Below are positions 1 through 14,500 of a stretch of DNA of 64,000 bases, piece by piece; within the stretch, counting starts at the first letter, position 1, and the number at the start of each line of letters is the position of its first letter. Source of the stretch: Anadara kagoshimensis (Eukaryota; Mollusca; Bivalvia; Arcoida; Arcidae); assembly GCA_021292105.1 (NCBI GenBank), contig CM037871.1, positions 34,550,997 through 34,614,996 of the forward strand. The letters run 5' to 3'. The notes below the pieces were generated by a model, which was not told the DNA's origin, did no database searches, and saw only the letters and a list, made by a program, of their open reading frames with translations. Made by a program: the position numbers and the translations under genes.

Positions 1-83
1 TGGGTCAGACCCGGTCAGGACTCGAACCCACGACTTCCCACTTACAAAGCGAACACTCTACAAACTGAGCTACCGCAGTGTTG
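1..83 (-). mobile_element. tRNA-derived SINE, head end, cut by window edge
   Basis: Read on the minus strand this is a tRNA-like head: a GGTAGCTCAGTT A-box region, then GTGGGTTCGAGTCC as B box. Fuller copies of the same family lie at 34445, 43605, 45352 and 46555. The rest of the element would lie left of the window. The tRNA likeness is SINE-derived; it is not an independent tRNA gene. Confidence 0.75.
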
Positions 84-1300
84 GTCTCTCGTTTAGCTAT
101 ACTAGTATCTCGAGCAGTTTTAATTGTCACTCGATATCCATATCTCGATCTATCGGCTGCCAAAATTCCAATTTTGTTAGCTTTAAACTTGACAGGCCTG
201 TACTGTAAATAACAGCGAAGAAACCATAATTATAAAACTTGATAGCTTGTTTTGCAGTATAGAACAATTCTCAAATATCTTCTCTAGTATTAATTAATCC
301 AAAAAGTCGATATTTCTGAACACAATAACCCGTCATTACGCCGAGAATCTAATTCTAATTGTTTCAGTAGATGCCCTTGTGTATTCGTCATGATCACAGA
401 AGACAGAAAGCTGAATGTTCAACTTGTTATTCTGGCATTTCTTTATTGACATGATAAATTTGCATCAATTTGTTTAGATAAATAAGATCGATAGGAAGAA
501 GATAGGCAAACAACATTGACCTGATCATTTGACCTTTCAGTAAGAATATTTTTAAAGAAGAGTCCATTCAATATATGGGTGTTGTTAGGATTCGCAGTTA
601 TATACATAAACAATGCACGTTTCCCATAATGTAGATGAAATAGACATGTGTTCCCTTTACATAGATGTACTGGTCAATAATAAATATTTATATTAAAGAT
701 CAAGCAGACAGGTCAATGTTGTTAGCCTATATACTGAAAGTCTGGCAAAGTATAATAAACGCACGTGTTTGATTGGACGAGCGATATATCTGATATCTAT
801 ACTGTTTATAGTTTATATATATACTTCACAGGCAGTGAAAATGGACCACATTACTCAAAATAGACAAGTGTGTTCTAAATATTAGACAAGTTATAACTGA
901 TAATGATGTTTTGAGTTGAATTCTGATAATGTTACATGGTTTACAATCGTGAAACTTTATTCTTCAAACGGATTAGCACATGGATAGTTTTTATAACCAA
1001 TTTGCAGTTTAGAAAGCAATTCAAGACTTGTTGAAAAAACACGTGTTTTTCTCATTGTTAAATAAGGGATATGGCATTTTGAAGGTTTTTTTAAGTTGAA
1101 AGTTGTAGTTGTTAATATTTTGAAGTTTTTGAAGCTGTGAGTCGTATTTGTTAAAGTTTTGACTTTTTTTTAACTTGAAAGCGTGCAGAAGTTGGTGCTA
1201 ATTACTATAGACAACAAAATGGAAGGGTCATTCTGAAGTCGGAGAGTAACAAACTTCAAACAGAATCTTGGTTGTTGTCTTAATTTTGGTGCCGATAATA
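84..1300. other. Non-coding DNA upstream of the arrestin gene
   Basis: No coding exon is recognised. About 88-215 resembles a short inverted-repeat element family also seen near 20330, 28310 and 36228 (shared TTAAACTTGACAGGCCTGTA-type end). About 590-735 is related to 54210-54380 (shared TCAAGCAGACAGGTCA). The promoter and 5' UTR of the arrestin presumably lie here, but no TATA box or initiator can be assigned with confidence. Confidence 0.4.
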
Positions 1301-1418
1301 ATGGGTAAACTTACAGGTTTTGATATAACGTTAAATAACCCGGATGGCGTTTACTGTGCTGGACAAATTTTACAAGGGATTCTGAACGTGGAGTTAAAGG
1401 CGGCAATGAAACTACAAG
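1301..1418 (+). CDS. Alpha-arrestin coding exon 1
   Basis: Encodes residues 1-39, beginning MGKLTGFDITLNN, the first strands of the arrestin N domain. It ends in phase 1 at the donor GTATTT. The upstream in-frame codons from 1268 are not needed, since the family start aligns with the ATG at 1301. Confidence 0.9.
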
Positions 1419-4400
1419 GTATTTTATTTTATCATTTATTTTTTTTTTTTTTTTTTTTTTTTGAAAAAGGTTTTGGGGACAAATTGTACCATTTTAAATA
1501 ATAATAATAATAATTTCTTAAATCTATTTTAATTCATTTTTTAATGTTATTATTTTTTTTATATATATTTTATTTAATCTTTTTTTATTTATTTATCATA
1601 TAGATGTGGTTACAAACAAACATGTATCGCAAACAAGTAAGGCAATGCTTGCAATGCTGCTTCACCTTTTCATTTCATTATTAGCTTTAACAAAGAGTAA
1701 GTGTTTTAATTGGATTATAGGATGCAATGTGTGTGACCTTTGAATTTTTGTTCATCCAAATATTGCAATTGACAGAAAATATTTAAACAATGATAAAAAA
1801 GTTTTAAAACAAAACTGATTTAAAAGAATGTGAACACTAAATTACTGTTTCCAAAATAAGAACATAATTTAAAGACGAGTATAACAATTGTGTTGGTTAA
1901 ATATACGTCATATTTTCTCGCTTCAATCTCGCAACTTTTTTTCTTTTTTCTATTATTCTTTCTTTTTGGGGGGTGGTGGTTGGTTGGTTGGTTGGTTGGT
2001 TGGTGTTTTTTTAATAGTGTATTTAAACACAGCATACGACAACTATGTGCTGTTTTATTATTGAAAAACCACATGCCGTACGAACACTGTATTTATATCC
2101 ACAAAGACCAGATCTATGAGGTCGTCATGTCAGTCTTAGATTGGTCCAGACAAAATGTTGCCAGGTTACGAGATACCCTGTACAGCTGAGGTCAACATTA
2201 GTATCCTCTGCTTGACCTTATAGATTTATCAGTATATTGGTGTCAATCAGCTGGTACAGAACAAAGATTGAGATATTGCCATTTTTACTTATCCAGATAG
2301 TCGATTATCGTAACATTGTTAGATTGACTCAAATATCACAAACTCAGTAGGCAATAATTGTGTATTATTATATACTATTGTCTATGTCATATACCATTTT
2401 TTAATGTATTTTATGATTAAATTCAAAAAATGGTATATGACATCTACATTTGCTGCTAGTTAAAATTCGAAATTCCTCAAACACTAAGGTATACTCCCTC
2501 ATGCAAAGTATTTCCTCAGCTGATTTTGGTAAAATATATTTTGGTCTTTTTGGGTTTCTTTTCAACATCTTGGAAAAAAGTTTTCGTTTCATAATTTTGG
2601 TTCAAGCACTACTGATGAGGAATTGTATTCCGAGACGACCGTCTAGCGCTGTAAAATTAAAACTGGTATAATATATAATTGATTCAGTTTAATATCGAAA
2701 TATTAATACACTGGAATATCTGTAGTTTTGATGGTAAATAGACTTTGTCAGTTGATCTCTGAAGTTAATAAATAGATAGAGAGACTTGGGATAGTTTAAG
2801 GTTGTGTCAGTTTCCAATACGATATTTCAGAAGTTATGCATGTCCTTGAGAAAAACTCCAAAGAAAAAAATAATCATTCGTTCATTCATGGATTATTATC
2901 AATCGCAAACAATTGCAATATATATTTACATATTAGCAATTTTAAAAATAATCGTATTCTCTCCATTTTCTTTTCCTTTTAAGTATACCTGTAATCAGAA
3001 AGTGTCAATGTAATAATGATAAGGCGTAAAACACCATTGCTTTGCTCTACTCTTCTTATAACTAACTTTATCAAAAGAAGGTCGGTCAAAAGAAGAACTT
3101 TAAACTTTATGTTTTGTATTGAACAAAATGTGCTTTTGTAGTTTTGTCCCACGTGTTTCGTACCAGAATGGAATTTTGATTGCAATCCTGGTTGAGTGTA
3201 TCATCTTTTTCTTCCTTTACTTTTGCGACTGAATGTGGTGTTATAATACCAAAGTTGACTTTACGCTCTATATTCTTGTTCACATTGTATGTTATACTTG
3301 ATATATTCATTTCTTTGTTGCATTTATTTATACAAATTACATACAATCCGTACGCTGTTATACTGACACCGACACAAAGTGAGAGTTAATCTTCATATAA
3401 AACACATGCCTGTTTTCTCTTACTGTTTCTGGCATTTAATGTCTTTAATGAAACATTAACGAGATAGAATGAGGAAGTAATCACGATAATTATATCTGAC
3501 TGCCAAAACAAACCAGCTAACTAAACATTACACAGCAGAGATATGTACCGACATTGCTACTGGACTGGAAAATAGTGTAACAGAAATAGTAAATAAAATG
3601 TCCAATCATATATTATACCAGTATTAATTTTACAGGACTAGACGATCGTTTCGGAATATAATTCCTCACCAGCACTGCTTGGACCAAAATTATGAAACCA
3701 AAACTTTTTTCCAAGATGTTGAAAAGAAACCCAGAGGACCAAAATATATTTTACTAAAATCGGCTAAGAAAATACTTTGCATGAGAGAGAATACCTAAGT
3801 TTTGAGAAATTTCAAATTTTAACCAGCAGCATATTTAGACAATAGTAGATCCAATATAATTAGAGTGGATTGGTGTAGTGTCACGCAATTTTACGACCAG
3901 AAAGGATTCTTTCACTTATAAGTTACATTGGGCCATCTACCGTTGACAAGTGAACGGGTAAACTGCTTCTCACACTAGGATCAATCCCGAATTTATTCGA
4001 GCCCAGCTTTGAGAAGCTCTACTGAATACGGTTAGGGAAAACTGTGTCTGTAAAGAATTGTCATGTAGTTCTTTGGATTTATTGTTACTTAATGGCTAAT
4101 TTTAAAAGATTGAAACTTTGCAACTAAAACCTAGTACGTGGAATATTGCTGGAATCCATCACTTGACATTTGACCTAACTTATGCAAATAGTTTCGACAA
4201 CAAAAGCATGTTTCATTTCACAAAAAATACACAGAAGATATAAGAAGAATATATACAAATTTGCTGATTAATACTTTGAATGCAAGCAAACACACGGACA
4301 TAACATGTGCTTCTTCCTGTCCACAAACTTACTATAACAGAAGTGTGTTTCAATTTTCAAATCTACCCAGAACAGAATTTAGGAATATATATTACTATGA

Positions 4401-5496
4401 CTCGAAATTGTTGATAAAGGGATTTGCCAATACACACAAACACACAGGCACACAATGAGATTCCTGTGAACAAGAACACAATAAAAAAGCTAGATCCCAT
4501 GTAAAAAATCTCGACTGGATGTGGGGATAAATATTTGTATATATGTGTCAATATCTAACAATAGCAACATTTTAATTATTTGTAAATTCAAATCGCTGAG
4601 GTATCACGCAGTATTTCTGACAAGACACGGACTAGATGTGCTGAATTTCAGTTTGTGTTAACTTTTAAATTTACAATACTCACATTTGTGGCCGAGTGAA
4701 CTCTGGTTCTATAGTCAAATAACGACTGCATTTGACAGTTGTATTCAAACTAAGTCCTTTGTACTCTGACGCTAGGTATATACATGTGACATATATCTTA
4801 TACTCTTGTTCAAAAATACAAGCTTAAACGGCTCTCTGTGAGTTTTGTTCCCACAAAGAGCTAATGGGGCGGCGAAGCCAATAATTATTCCCAGATCAAC
4901 GGTTTGAGCATCTTCTCAGCTTATGTTGGGACATTTGTAGGGATAATCAAATGTCCCAATCTAACCTTGTAAATATCGTTTTCGAGCATTTCAACTAACC
5001 TGCTGTAGATCTTGAGAAACAAGATTTATCTCCATATTATTGGTGGTGTTCCCACTATGCTTGTGGTGGAGCTAATAGTTATCCCCAGATCAACGGGTTG
5101 AGCATCTTCTCCGGTTCTGTTAGGACATTTGTAGGGATAATCAAATGTCCCAATCTAACCTTGTAAATATCGTTTTTGAGCATTTCAACTAACCTACCGT
5201 AGATCTAGGGAAACAAGATTTATCTCCATATTATTGGTGGTGTTCCCACTATGCTTGTGGTGGAGCTAATAATTGTTCCCAGATCAACGGTTTGAGCATC
5301 TTCTCATCCTCTGTGGGGACATTTGTTTGTAGGGGTAACCGAATTTTCAAATCTTACCTACCCCTAATATCGTTTTAGAGCATTTTAACTTACCTATTGT
5401 AGATCTAGGGACACACGATTTGTCTCTATGTTGTCGGTGGTGTTCCCACCATGCTTGTGATGGAACTTATAATTGTCCCTAGATCAACGGCTGGAA

Positions 5497-5552
<56 letters not shown>

Positions 5553-8500
5553 CTCCCAGTTTTCGATGATGTAAGTAAAGAATCCACCACAATTAGTTAC
5601 AGCACAAGCACAGATGAAAAGACTATGTTGATTATTATTCCATTAATATAATCTCGTAATTATATCAGATGCGTTTTGCGTTAATCAAATACGCACACAG
5701 ATGTTCTGTTTTAACTGAGCAATATTAATTTTACACTTGTGGGTGTTAGAACTAAGCACTACTAACTGTAATAAAAATTCGAGATAATCAAACATATGTC
5801 ATAAATTAAAACACGAAAACTAAAAAGTAACAAAATAACATCATGTTGGCAATATGAAATACCGGTAGGCAGAATGAACAGAATGAAAATTTAATAAGGG
5901 CACAATCATTGTGAAATGGTTTCTCCCCTTCCTCGTCTTTTCCTTATTTTCCTCATCCCCTTCTTCTTTTTTTCTTTCAAATTTCAAACGGATATGACAT
6001 AATGTGAAACTGGGTTCAACAACTTTTGCTTAACCTCCAACTTTATTCTTTAGAAATAAAACAATGTAATACCAGTCACGGATTACTCAGTAAATTGGTA
6101 GTTTAAGCTCAAAATATAAACCAGCGGGGATGACGTCACTGAGACATCAATCTTTTATGTGGGCTAATCAAATTCGACTATTATTTGACAGTTTGTAAAT
6201 TTCGAAGTAGAACTACCAAAAGCATGTGTTATGAAAATTACACTGATGAATGTCATTTTGCAATGTTAGACCACCGAAGATTACTTCACTAAAACTTAAC
6301 TCTTTTATGTGAACCAATACGACTCGCCAATATTTCTTATAATTTTTAAATTCTATATTAGGACTATCAAAAGTACATTTTGTGAATATGACACTGATGA
6401 ACGCAGATTTGAATCTGGCAATGAATTGTGACCGACATTCTGTAAAGCTGTTCTTTTTACTATGGGTAGAAGGGCCCGGCTTCACTATTGTTCCTTAGAT
6501 TTTCCTCAACTTTAATTTCATAATGTAATAATTTTCTTACTTTGTAAGGTATCAAGGAATTTAATGTTTCATTTTGAAGATCACTTTATGCTTATAACAT
6601 TTCTATTAAGTTTTGTCAAAAAAAATTATCCTTGGTTTAAAAAAGATTTCCAAAATTTACCAAATTTAAGTTAATGAAAATCTTAGTTCAGGAATGATTG
6701 TGAGACTAGTGCCAAGTTTTCATCTTACACCGTTCCACAGATCGGCCAGTACACCAGAGATAATTGCCATTAAATGGAGTCACTGTAAGTTGTGTCGTAT
6801 CCCTGTGTTTATAATAAATCATTCTGGTTTTTTGTCGTCTAGCCTATAATTTGTTCATATCGATATGTAAATAACACACTTATGCCTCATAATTATGATA
6901 AATAAGTGCCAGCAATACAAAATTGTTGCGTTCAATTTATATACCATCGATCATTACAGAATCGCTTCTTAAGATTACGAGTTCGAATCCGACAGGGGCT
7001 AACGATATCGACTTGACAATGGACTTACTAACAGTAGAATTGACATAGTCTAGTTGTTTATTATTCAACATAATTATGGAGGATAGATCAACGTGAATAG
7101 GACAAAGTTGTCGATTACGTGCGACATTCATCAATGCAGAATCGCTCCTTAGGGTTTTTAGTTCGAAACCGATAGCGTCGAAGGACATAGACTTGACAAG
7201 ACCTGGACTTGACAAAGAGTGTGTACCGGGTCGTTGTTTGATTAAACATAATTACATGTATAAAAGATCTGTTAAAAATTGTTATTTGCATGTAATTTAC
7301 GTACCATCGACACATAATCGGTCCTTAAGATTACAAGTTCGAAACCGACAGGGTCGAAGGGCATAGACTTAAAAAGACTGACTTAATGAAGAGTTTGGTA
7401 GTTGTTTGATTAAACATAATTATAAAATATCAGTGTAAATATATGTCGATTGCAATCGACACCGAATTGCTCCTTAAGATTACGAATTCAAACCCGATCT
7501 TAAGGCATAAATTTAAAAAATGGACGTAGATGATGTTTCTGTATAAAAAAATACACTGGATATATTTGACGTCCTATAGTTCCATGTTCCTTTCATTCTC
7601 AATTTTGATTACACACTTAACGGATGTAGTTACCTAAACAGTAGGTGCCAGCCCTATCCGGAGCGGAGGGCGCGGTTGCCTAATGGATAAGACGTCAGTC
7701 TTCAAATCCAGGGTCTCTCACCGCTGTGAGTTCGAGTCCCGCTCGCACTTCACATGCATACACAAAAATTGTTCATAGATTAATCCATAGAGATTAATTA
7801 AATAGTTCTCGTCGCGAATAGCTGAAAAATTGCTGATGCGACGTTAAGCAACATTCAACCAACCAACCTTTCCGGAGCGCCCGGTCTTACTTATTTAACG
7901 GTGGAAGTTCACATGGTTGACTTAAATTGCTAGTTTTATAGTTTTTACTTTGCTTTTGGATTGTCATTTGGAAATGGAGTAGTATGTTTGTGTTGATTGA
8001 CTGGAAAAAGAATTTGCTCGTTTCGTGATTTAACAGCCGACAGCAAGAAAATGATAATATTGAGTCTTGCTGATTATTCTAAAGACATACATGTATGATA
8101 GGAATGACATGACACAGAACAGCTTATTTATTACATTTTGTAAATCTCAAGGGCTGGTGATATCTCAATATCATTTAAATCATTTATCCTTGTTAACTTT
8201 GTTTATTCGTTTCCTAGACACTTTAATTCCTGTGAGGGTTAAATTGACAATATAAATATGTTTTACAATATATTAACTTGCTGATTGTTGACAGAGATTG
8301 ATCACATATAGTAACAACAATGACGTGTTAAGCAACAGTCTAATCTTAACGAATATTTTCCCTAACTTAATTCTCGAAAATTTGAAATCTGAATAATTTA
8401 GTTAGATTTCAAGATTTTCATGAGTTCAAATGCCATATGTTTTATCTGTCATGCCATAAACATTGCCAAAATTTGCCAGATTTAAACTGGGAAAATTTTT

Positions 8501-11500
8501 GGCTAAGGAATCATTGTAAAACTGGGGCCAAATCGTAAAAGAACACGGTTACTGCTGTAAATTAATGTTTGGTAAACAACAACAAAAAAGGTACGACATG
8601 GGACCTACTTAATGAATTTGAATTCCAGCAGCTATCTGTTGTGAATAAATCTCACACACTATATGATAATAGAGTTGAGTGATGGAGTTTTAAGTCTCAG
8701 ACAAGATTCTTTCTATCAAGATGGTAAGAGATATTGGAGGAAACCGGAGTTCCCGGAAACTGACAAACTTTCGTCCCGAGTGGGATTTTAATCTGGTTTG
8801 TTAGATCTAGAGGCCTTTTAATCTATAGGCATGGACTTTAGATCACTCAATGTACAGTTGATGAGTGTCTATCTAGCGAATTTATATATCTTTAGTCGTT
8901 CTGAATGTAGAATAACCGACTCCATTTTTTAAATACAGTTACTACAAATTAATGTTGTTATTCCATGTTGCAACTACACTTAGCAGAACTACCACGTGTA
9001 AAATGTCAAATTTATTTTAGAAATATATCTTTAATTGATGTATGTTTTGATAAATTTGATATTTTCGACAAGGAACATCTACTTGTATCATAACCATGAC
9101 TCACCTTGTTTCTGTAAGAGAATTTTCACCATCTGCTTGCCTTCAATCATATATAAAAAAAACATAAAACAGAGTTTGTTTTTAAATTGATCTAATTTTC
9201 ACATTGTACTAAATCTAACGCACAGTAGAATACGTTTCCTGTAGCAAACTGAGATGAAGAAATTGTTAATTTGAAGGGTTTTTGTATATTTGCACAAGTC
9301 AGGTGCTGACAGGGAAGATATAGAGCAATGTGTTAAGTACAATTATTAGAACAAAGAGAGCTACTAAGTTTTAACAAAAATAACATGACATTGTGTCAAC
9401 GAATAAAATATAACCCTATAATCTTTTAAGAAACTCAAAATATTTCTATAATTAATTTAACGATAAAATACTGAGCTTGCTTGAAATGCGGGCATTGTAG
9501 ACCCCGATTAAAATATAGTACGTTTGAGTATTGTTTTGAAGGAAGTACATGTATTTCAATTTGCAATACTCTTCTTAATTTTTTTTTCAAAATCAGAAAA
9601 TGTTATTACTACATTCTCTTATTTTTCCATGGGATTAACTTGGTTGGAACCGAGCCATGGTTATAGGTTATATAATTCTTTAAGATTTAAAATTTTGAAG
9701 ACACTAGCTAGTATATGGCAATATTTTGATATTCACAAAAGATACTGACAAAACGTTACTCCCTTCAGAAATAAATACTGAACAACAGAGACAAAAATAA
9801 AGTTGAAAAACTTTAAACCTTATCTTCTTGCACACATTTTACCTTCTGTATGCTGTGGCTGAAAATCAACTTCCCTCTGTAGACTTCTATAATATAACAT
9901 ATATTTTATTAGAGTCCCACCTCAAATTAATAAGATTTTACAAATATTAAAACATTAAATATTCGGAGAGACTCTTAAAAGAGTTATTAAAGACTAAATA
10001 AAAATACACGCAAAACTAAAGAGTGCACTTTTCATTGCAAGCCACATAAACAGACTTGATAACGAAACAGAATCAATGACATACTTGGCACAATGTACAC
10101 AATATAATAACTGACAGAGACTAAAATAGCTATATTGACGAAACATGAAGCCGATCAGGGTTATCATGGTATTTCCTGGACATAAAGTTGGATGTAAAGA
10201 CCCTCTCTAGTAATGATATCAATCTACTAACTTGTAACTAATCCCGGTTTTATGGTTTTATGCTTATAACTTAATTACTGATAACATTAACCATAGACAA
10301 TAGCACGAATATTAATTGACCTATATATAGACGAAGTAAAATTATGAATGATGCTGCGGAGAGGCCTACCACCGCCGCCGGATAAAGGCCTTCTCTCGGC
10401 CGTAAACGTTCCTGGTGTCGAGGTATTTTCTTACTGCCTCGGAAGAACAGTGGCCTTCCCCGGACAGTAGAATTTGCTGGCGAATTGCTATTTCTTGACC
10501 ATCGGAAAGCCATACGGGGAGACCAATCTTCAACATTTTATTTTTTTGCCTTTTCAGATTTTTTAAAACCATTTGTATTGCATTGTATTTATTTCTTCCA
10601 TATGAAACGCACTGGTGGATTAAAAGTGATCTATTGATAATGAACAATCGAAAAGCAGTAAGTTTTATACATGTATATATCTGAGTTATATGTTTTGGTT
10701 CATTTTTAACATAATATGTAACATGTATTGAAGATCTAGACTTCTTTGATACTAAGCCATGTGGTTCTAGTCCATAAAACCTTTCTCTGAAATTATAATT
10801 TTCGCCGTTTTGAAGGTAACTGAGAATTTCGTAACATGTTTATTTTTATCCATTAGATGAAGCATTCTTGAAGTATTGATAGAAAAATAAGTATCCAGCG
10901 TATTGGTATAAATGTTTCCTCAGTTAGTCAGAAGTTTTCATTTGGCTGACACATAGTCTATGACGCATTATAAATCAGTTACTCGATGAGTGATGTGAAA
11001 TTAATGAGGCTTAACATTATTTGCTCTTATATGTTCGAGGTATGGGTGGATGGATACTGAAAGTTATATCAAGTTAACGGAAGCCGTAATTGTGAATGAG
11101 TTATGCTTGTGTTTTACATGTTACATTTTGTTGTGAAGTATTAACTCCACGTTTGAATATTACTATAGTTCCTGCAAAACAAGACACAACGTAGTTAGAC
11201 TGTACAAATACAGTAGACCGGTGGTATCCCATGGTACTGTGTTGTCTGATGGTCGCCCAGTGTTGTCCCCTTGTCCAGTGTTCGTCTAGATTTGTCCATT
11301 GGTAGTCGCCCATTGTTGTCCAGTGACGATCGCCCATCGTTGCCCAGAGGTCGTCCGGTGTTCTCCTATGGTGATCGTCAAATATTGTAAAGAGGTCGTC
11401 CAGTATTGTCCCATGGTGGTCGTTCATGCAGTGTTGTCTTATGGTGGTCTTCCATCGTTGTCCAGAGGTCGTCCAGTGTTGTCATGTGGTGGTTGTCAAT

Positions 11501-14500
11501 AATGCCAAGAGGTCGTCTAGTGTTGTCCTATGGTGGCTGCCCACGCAGTGGTATCCATTGTGGTCTTTTAATGTTGTTCCAGAGGTCGTCCAGCGTTTTC
11601 CGTGGTAGTCGTCTTTCGTTGTTCAGAGGTCGTCAAGTGTTGTCCCTTGTTTGTCCTGTGGCCGTTCGATGTTGTCTCGTAGTCGCCCAAAGTCGTACTT
11701 TAATATCTATTTTTCTTCATTTCAAGATCTACAGACATAAGGTTCTGGTCCATAAAAAATTTCTCTAAAATTATATTCTTTCCTGTTCAGGGCGTTACTG
11801 AGAATTTAGTTACACACATTTTTATCCATTAGATAAAGTATTCATCTTTATTCGTTTTTTTAAAAATTTGGAGTCCGACAATTTTTCCATATTATTATTC
11901 CTGTCAGAAAGTAGGCTTATACATATGTAAATTGGAACAACAACGTCAATATAATGTGTAAGATAGTTTCGTGATAGCTCTTTCATTATTGACAGAAAAT
12001 ACGTCACAAGTCATGAAAATTTATTAAACATACATATAATACAGTCTATTAATAAATCTATAAGAATAAACAACCGTCTTGACTTGTATCTCGGGAAGCA
12101 TTAATCAAGCAATATATTCTTGATCATTATACTATAGGATCGCAACAATTACCGTTCTTTTTCCGATTTCCCCACAAATTACATTTCCTATTTATTTATA
12201 ATTCTAATTGATTAAACAACCTGCTATCAGAGCATTCCGCTCTACAGAGGAAAGGTAGCCATGCACATATTACGAATGCAATCTACACGATCTGATGTGA
12301 GAATATCCCGAGTTGCAACGTGTTGAAAAAAATCAAAATGACGAAAAGGAAGTCATAAAATATTTAAGTAAAAATTACAAAAATGTAAATTGAGAAATTA
12401 TAACAATTTACATGTATTTGCGGTACTACCGGTAATTGTTACATTTATGTATCATCTTTTATTTCTCTTAAGATTACATATATTAGGTTTCAATTTTGAT
12501 TGAAAACAGATACTGAACCCTTGACCTCAAATAGATTTTTTAATTTCAAGAAGACATATTGGTGATGTAATGTAAGTCAACCATGTCTTGTTTGTTGTAA
12601 GTAGGTAAGTGTTTACTCATGATTATCATACAAACGAGTCGAGGCTATATGAATTGAAAAAGTAGATTATTGTTTCGTCATATCCATGAATAATATATAT
12701 AATTTTATATATTTTAAGGAGCTTTGATACAAAGACATTAAAATAAAACCTGGAAACTAGAATCTTTGATATTTGCAGTAAATCCGATAAATTTGATGAG
12801 AAAAGTGGAATTATGTTTAGTCAAAATAAATCCAAATGGAGACTTAGTAATTAACAATTTCGTTGACATTAAATTTGGTGGCAGCCAGATACCCACGAAA
12901 ATTATTACCCATAAACATCAGATGTCAAAGTTCCCTTTTTTGCGGAAATGTTATTGTTTTAGTCTGATTTCTGTTGTCAGTTTTCATATTTATCCAATGT
13001 TACATTCCTTTCTGAAATACAATAGGCAATTAATCTGTAAAAGTTTTCAAAAAGGAGCATGACAGTTAGAAAAGTCAATTTTTAAAACTGACAATTATTA
13101 TAGTCTGGTTGCATTTTCAGCGATGAAAAAACATGTTTTGAATGGGTGGTGTGATTCAAACTTAGATATGTCACTTGATATAACTTCAGTAGATTTGAAA
13201 TTTCACATGTGTTATTAGAACATATTTTTCATATTTTGAATATTTTTTTCAAATATTTTCAGCTTTTTAAATCTTTTGCTTTTAATTGATATGAATAAAT
13301 TTTAATAAACTTTTTCGATAAAAGTTTGTTGAGGAATTAATACTTGTTTGTTTGCAGTCTTGTTTTAAACATAAGTATTTAAAAATACTATTTTTCTATC
13401 TGCATGGTTAGATTTTTAATATTCACTGTAGTTTTTGAGTATTTGGGGGTCAAAATTTAGCAATTAATTGAAAGGTAGCTGTTGTCCCTCTGATATTTTG
13501 ATATGGCATATTCGACAGTTTCATTCATGTAAGTCATTCATAATTTGATTCTGATTGGCCAATACGTATTCACGCGATACGGGTTTATACAGGTGTTTCT
13601 ATTTCTAACTAGTATATGTCACGGACTAACCCATTGTACTTGATTATGAATGGACAACAGGTAAAACAGCACAAACATCAAAATAATGAATAATATTCAT
13701 TTACTACACATGTTTGGCATAGAACGACAAAATTTTTAATTTAATGTTTTAAAACTACAAAACCTTCAAACTTATCTAACAAAGCCGCGATTTTTGTCTC
13801 AAAACATGTAGTTTTTGGCAATAATGCATTTTACTGTGATACGCATCGTCTGAATTCAGATGCGCGTCTGATAAAAACGGGTTTCAATTGATTTTAGACT
13901 TAATATGAGAAATTTAATGAAATTATTTAAACACATGTTATAAAAATAACAGATCTACATATAGCATTAATGAAATTTGAGGTAAGTAATCAACGATCTT
14001 TTTAAAACCACATCGGTTTTCATCACTGAATAAGTGATCGGACTATAATTATCATGGTATTTCCTGGACATAAATTAGGATGTAAAGACCCTCTCTAGTA
14101 ATGATATCAATCTACTAACTTGTAACTATTCCAGGTTTTATGGTTTTATGCTTATACCTTAATTACTGTCTGATAACATTAACGATAGACAAAAGCACGA
14201 ACATAGACGAAGAAAAAGTTATGAATGGTGCTACGGGGAGACCTTCCACCGTCGCCGGATAAAGACCTTCTCTAGGCCGTAAACTTTGCTGGTGTCGAAG
14301 TACTTTCTTACTGCTTCGGGAGAACAGTGATCTGTCCCGGACAGTGGATTTTGCAGGCGAGTGGCTATCTTTCGATAAGCCATACGGGGAGACCAATCTT
14401 CAACAGTTTATTTCTTGCCCTTTCAGATTTTTTTTAAATCGTTTGCATGGCATCAAATTATTTCTTCCATATAAAACGCAATCGTAGATTCACAGTGATC

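Noticed and set aside
11299..11768. Open frames of 60-120 codons through the GTTGTCC minisatellite
   Set aside because: They arise because the repeat lacks stops; several frames on both strands are open and none has a domain or splice context.
12766..13062. A 98-codon open frame
   Set aside because: Its 5' half is shared with the non-coding repeat at 29610-29800, where the frame is broken.
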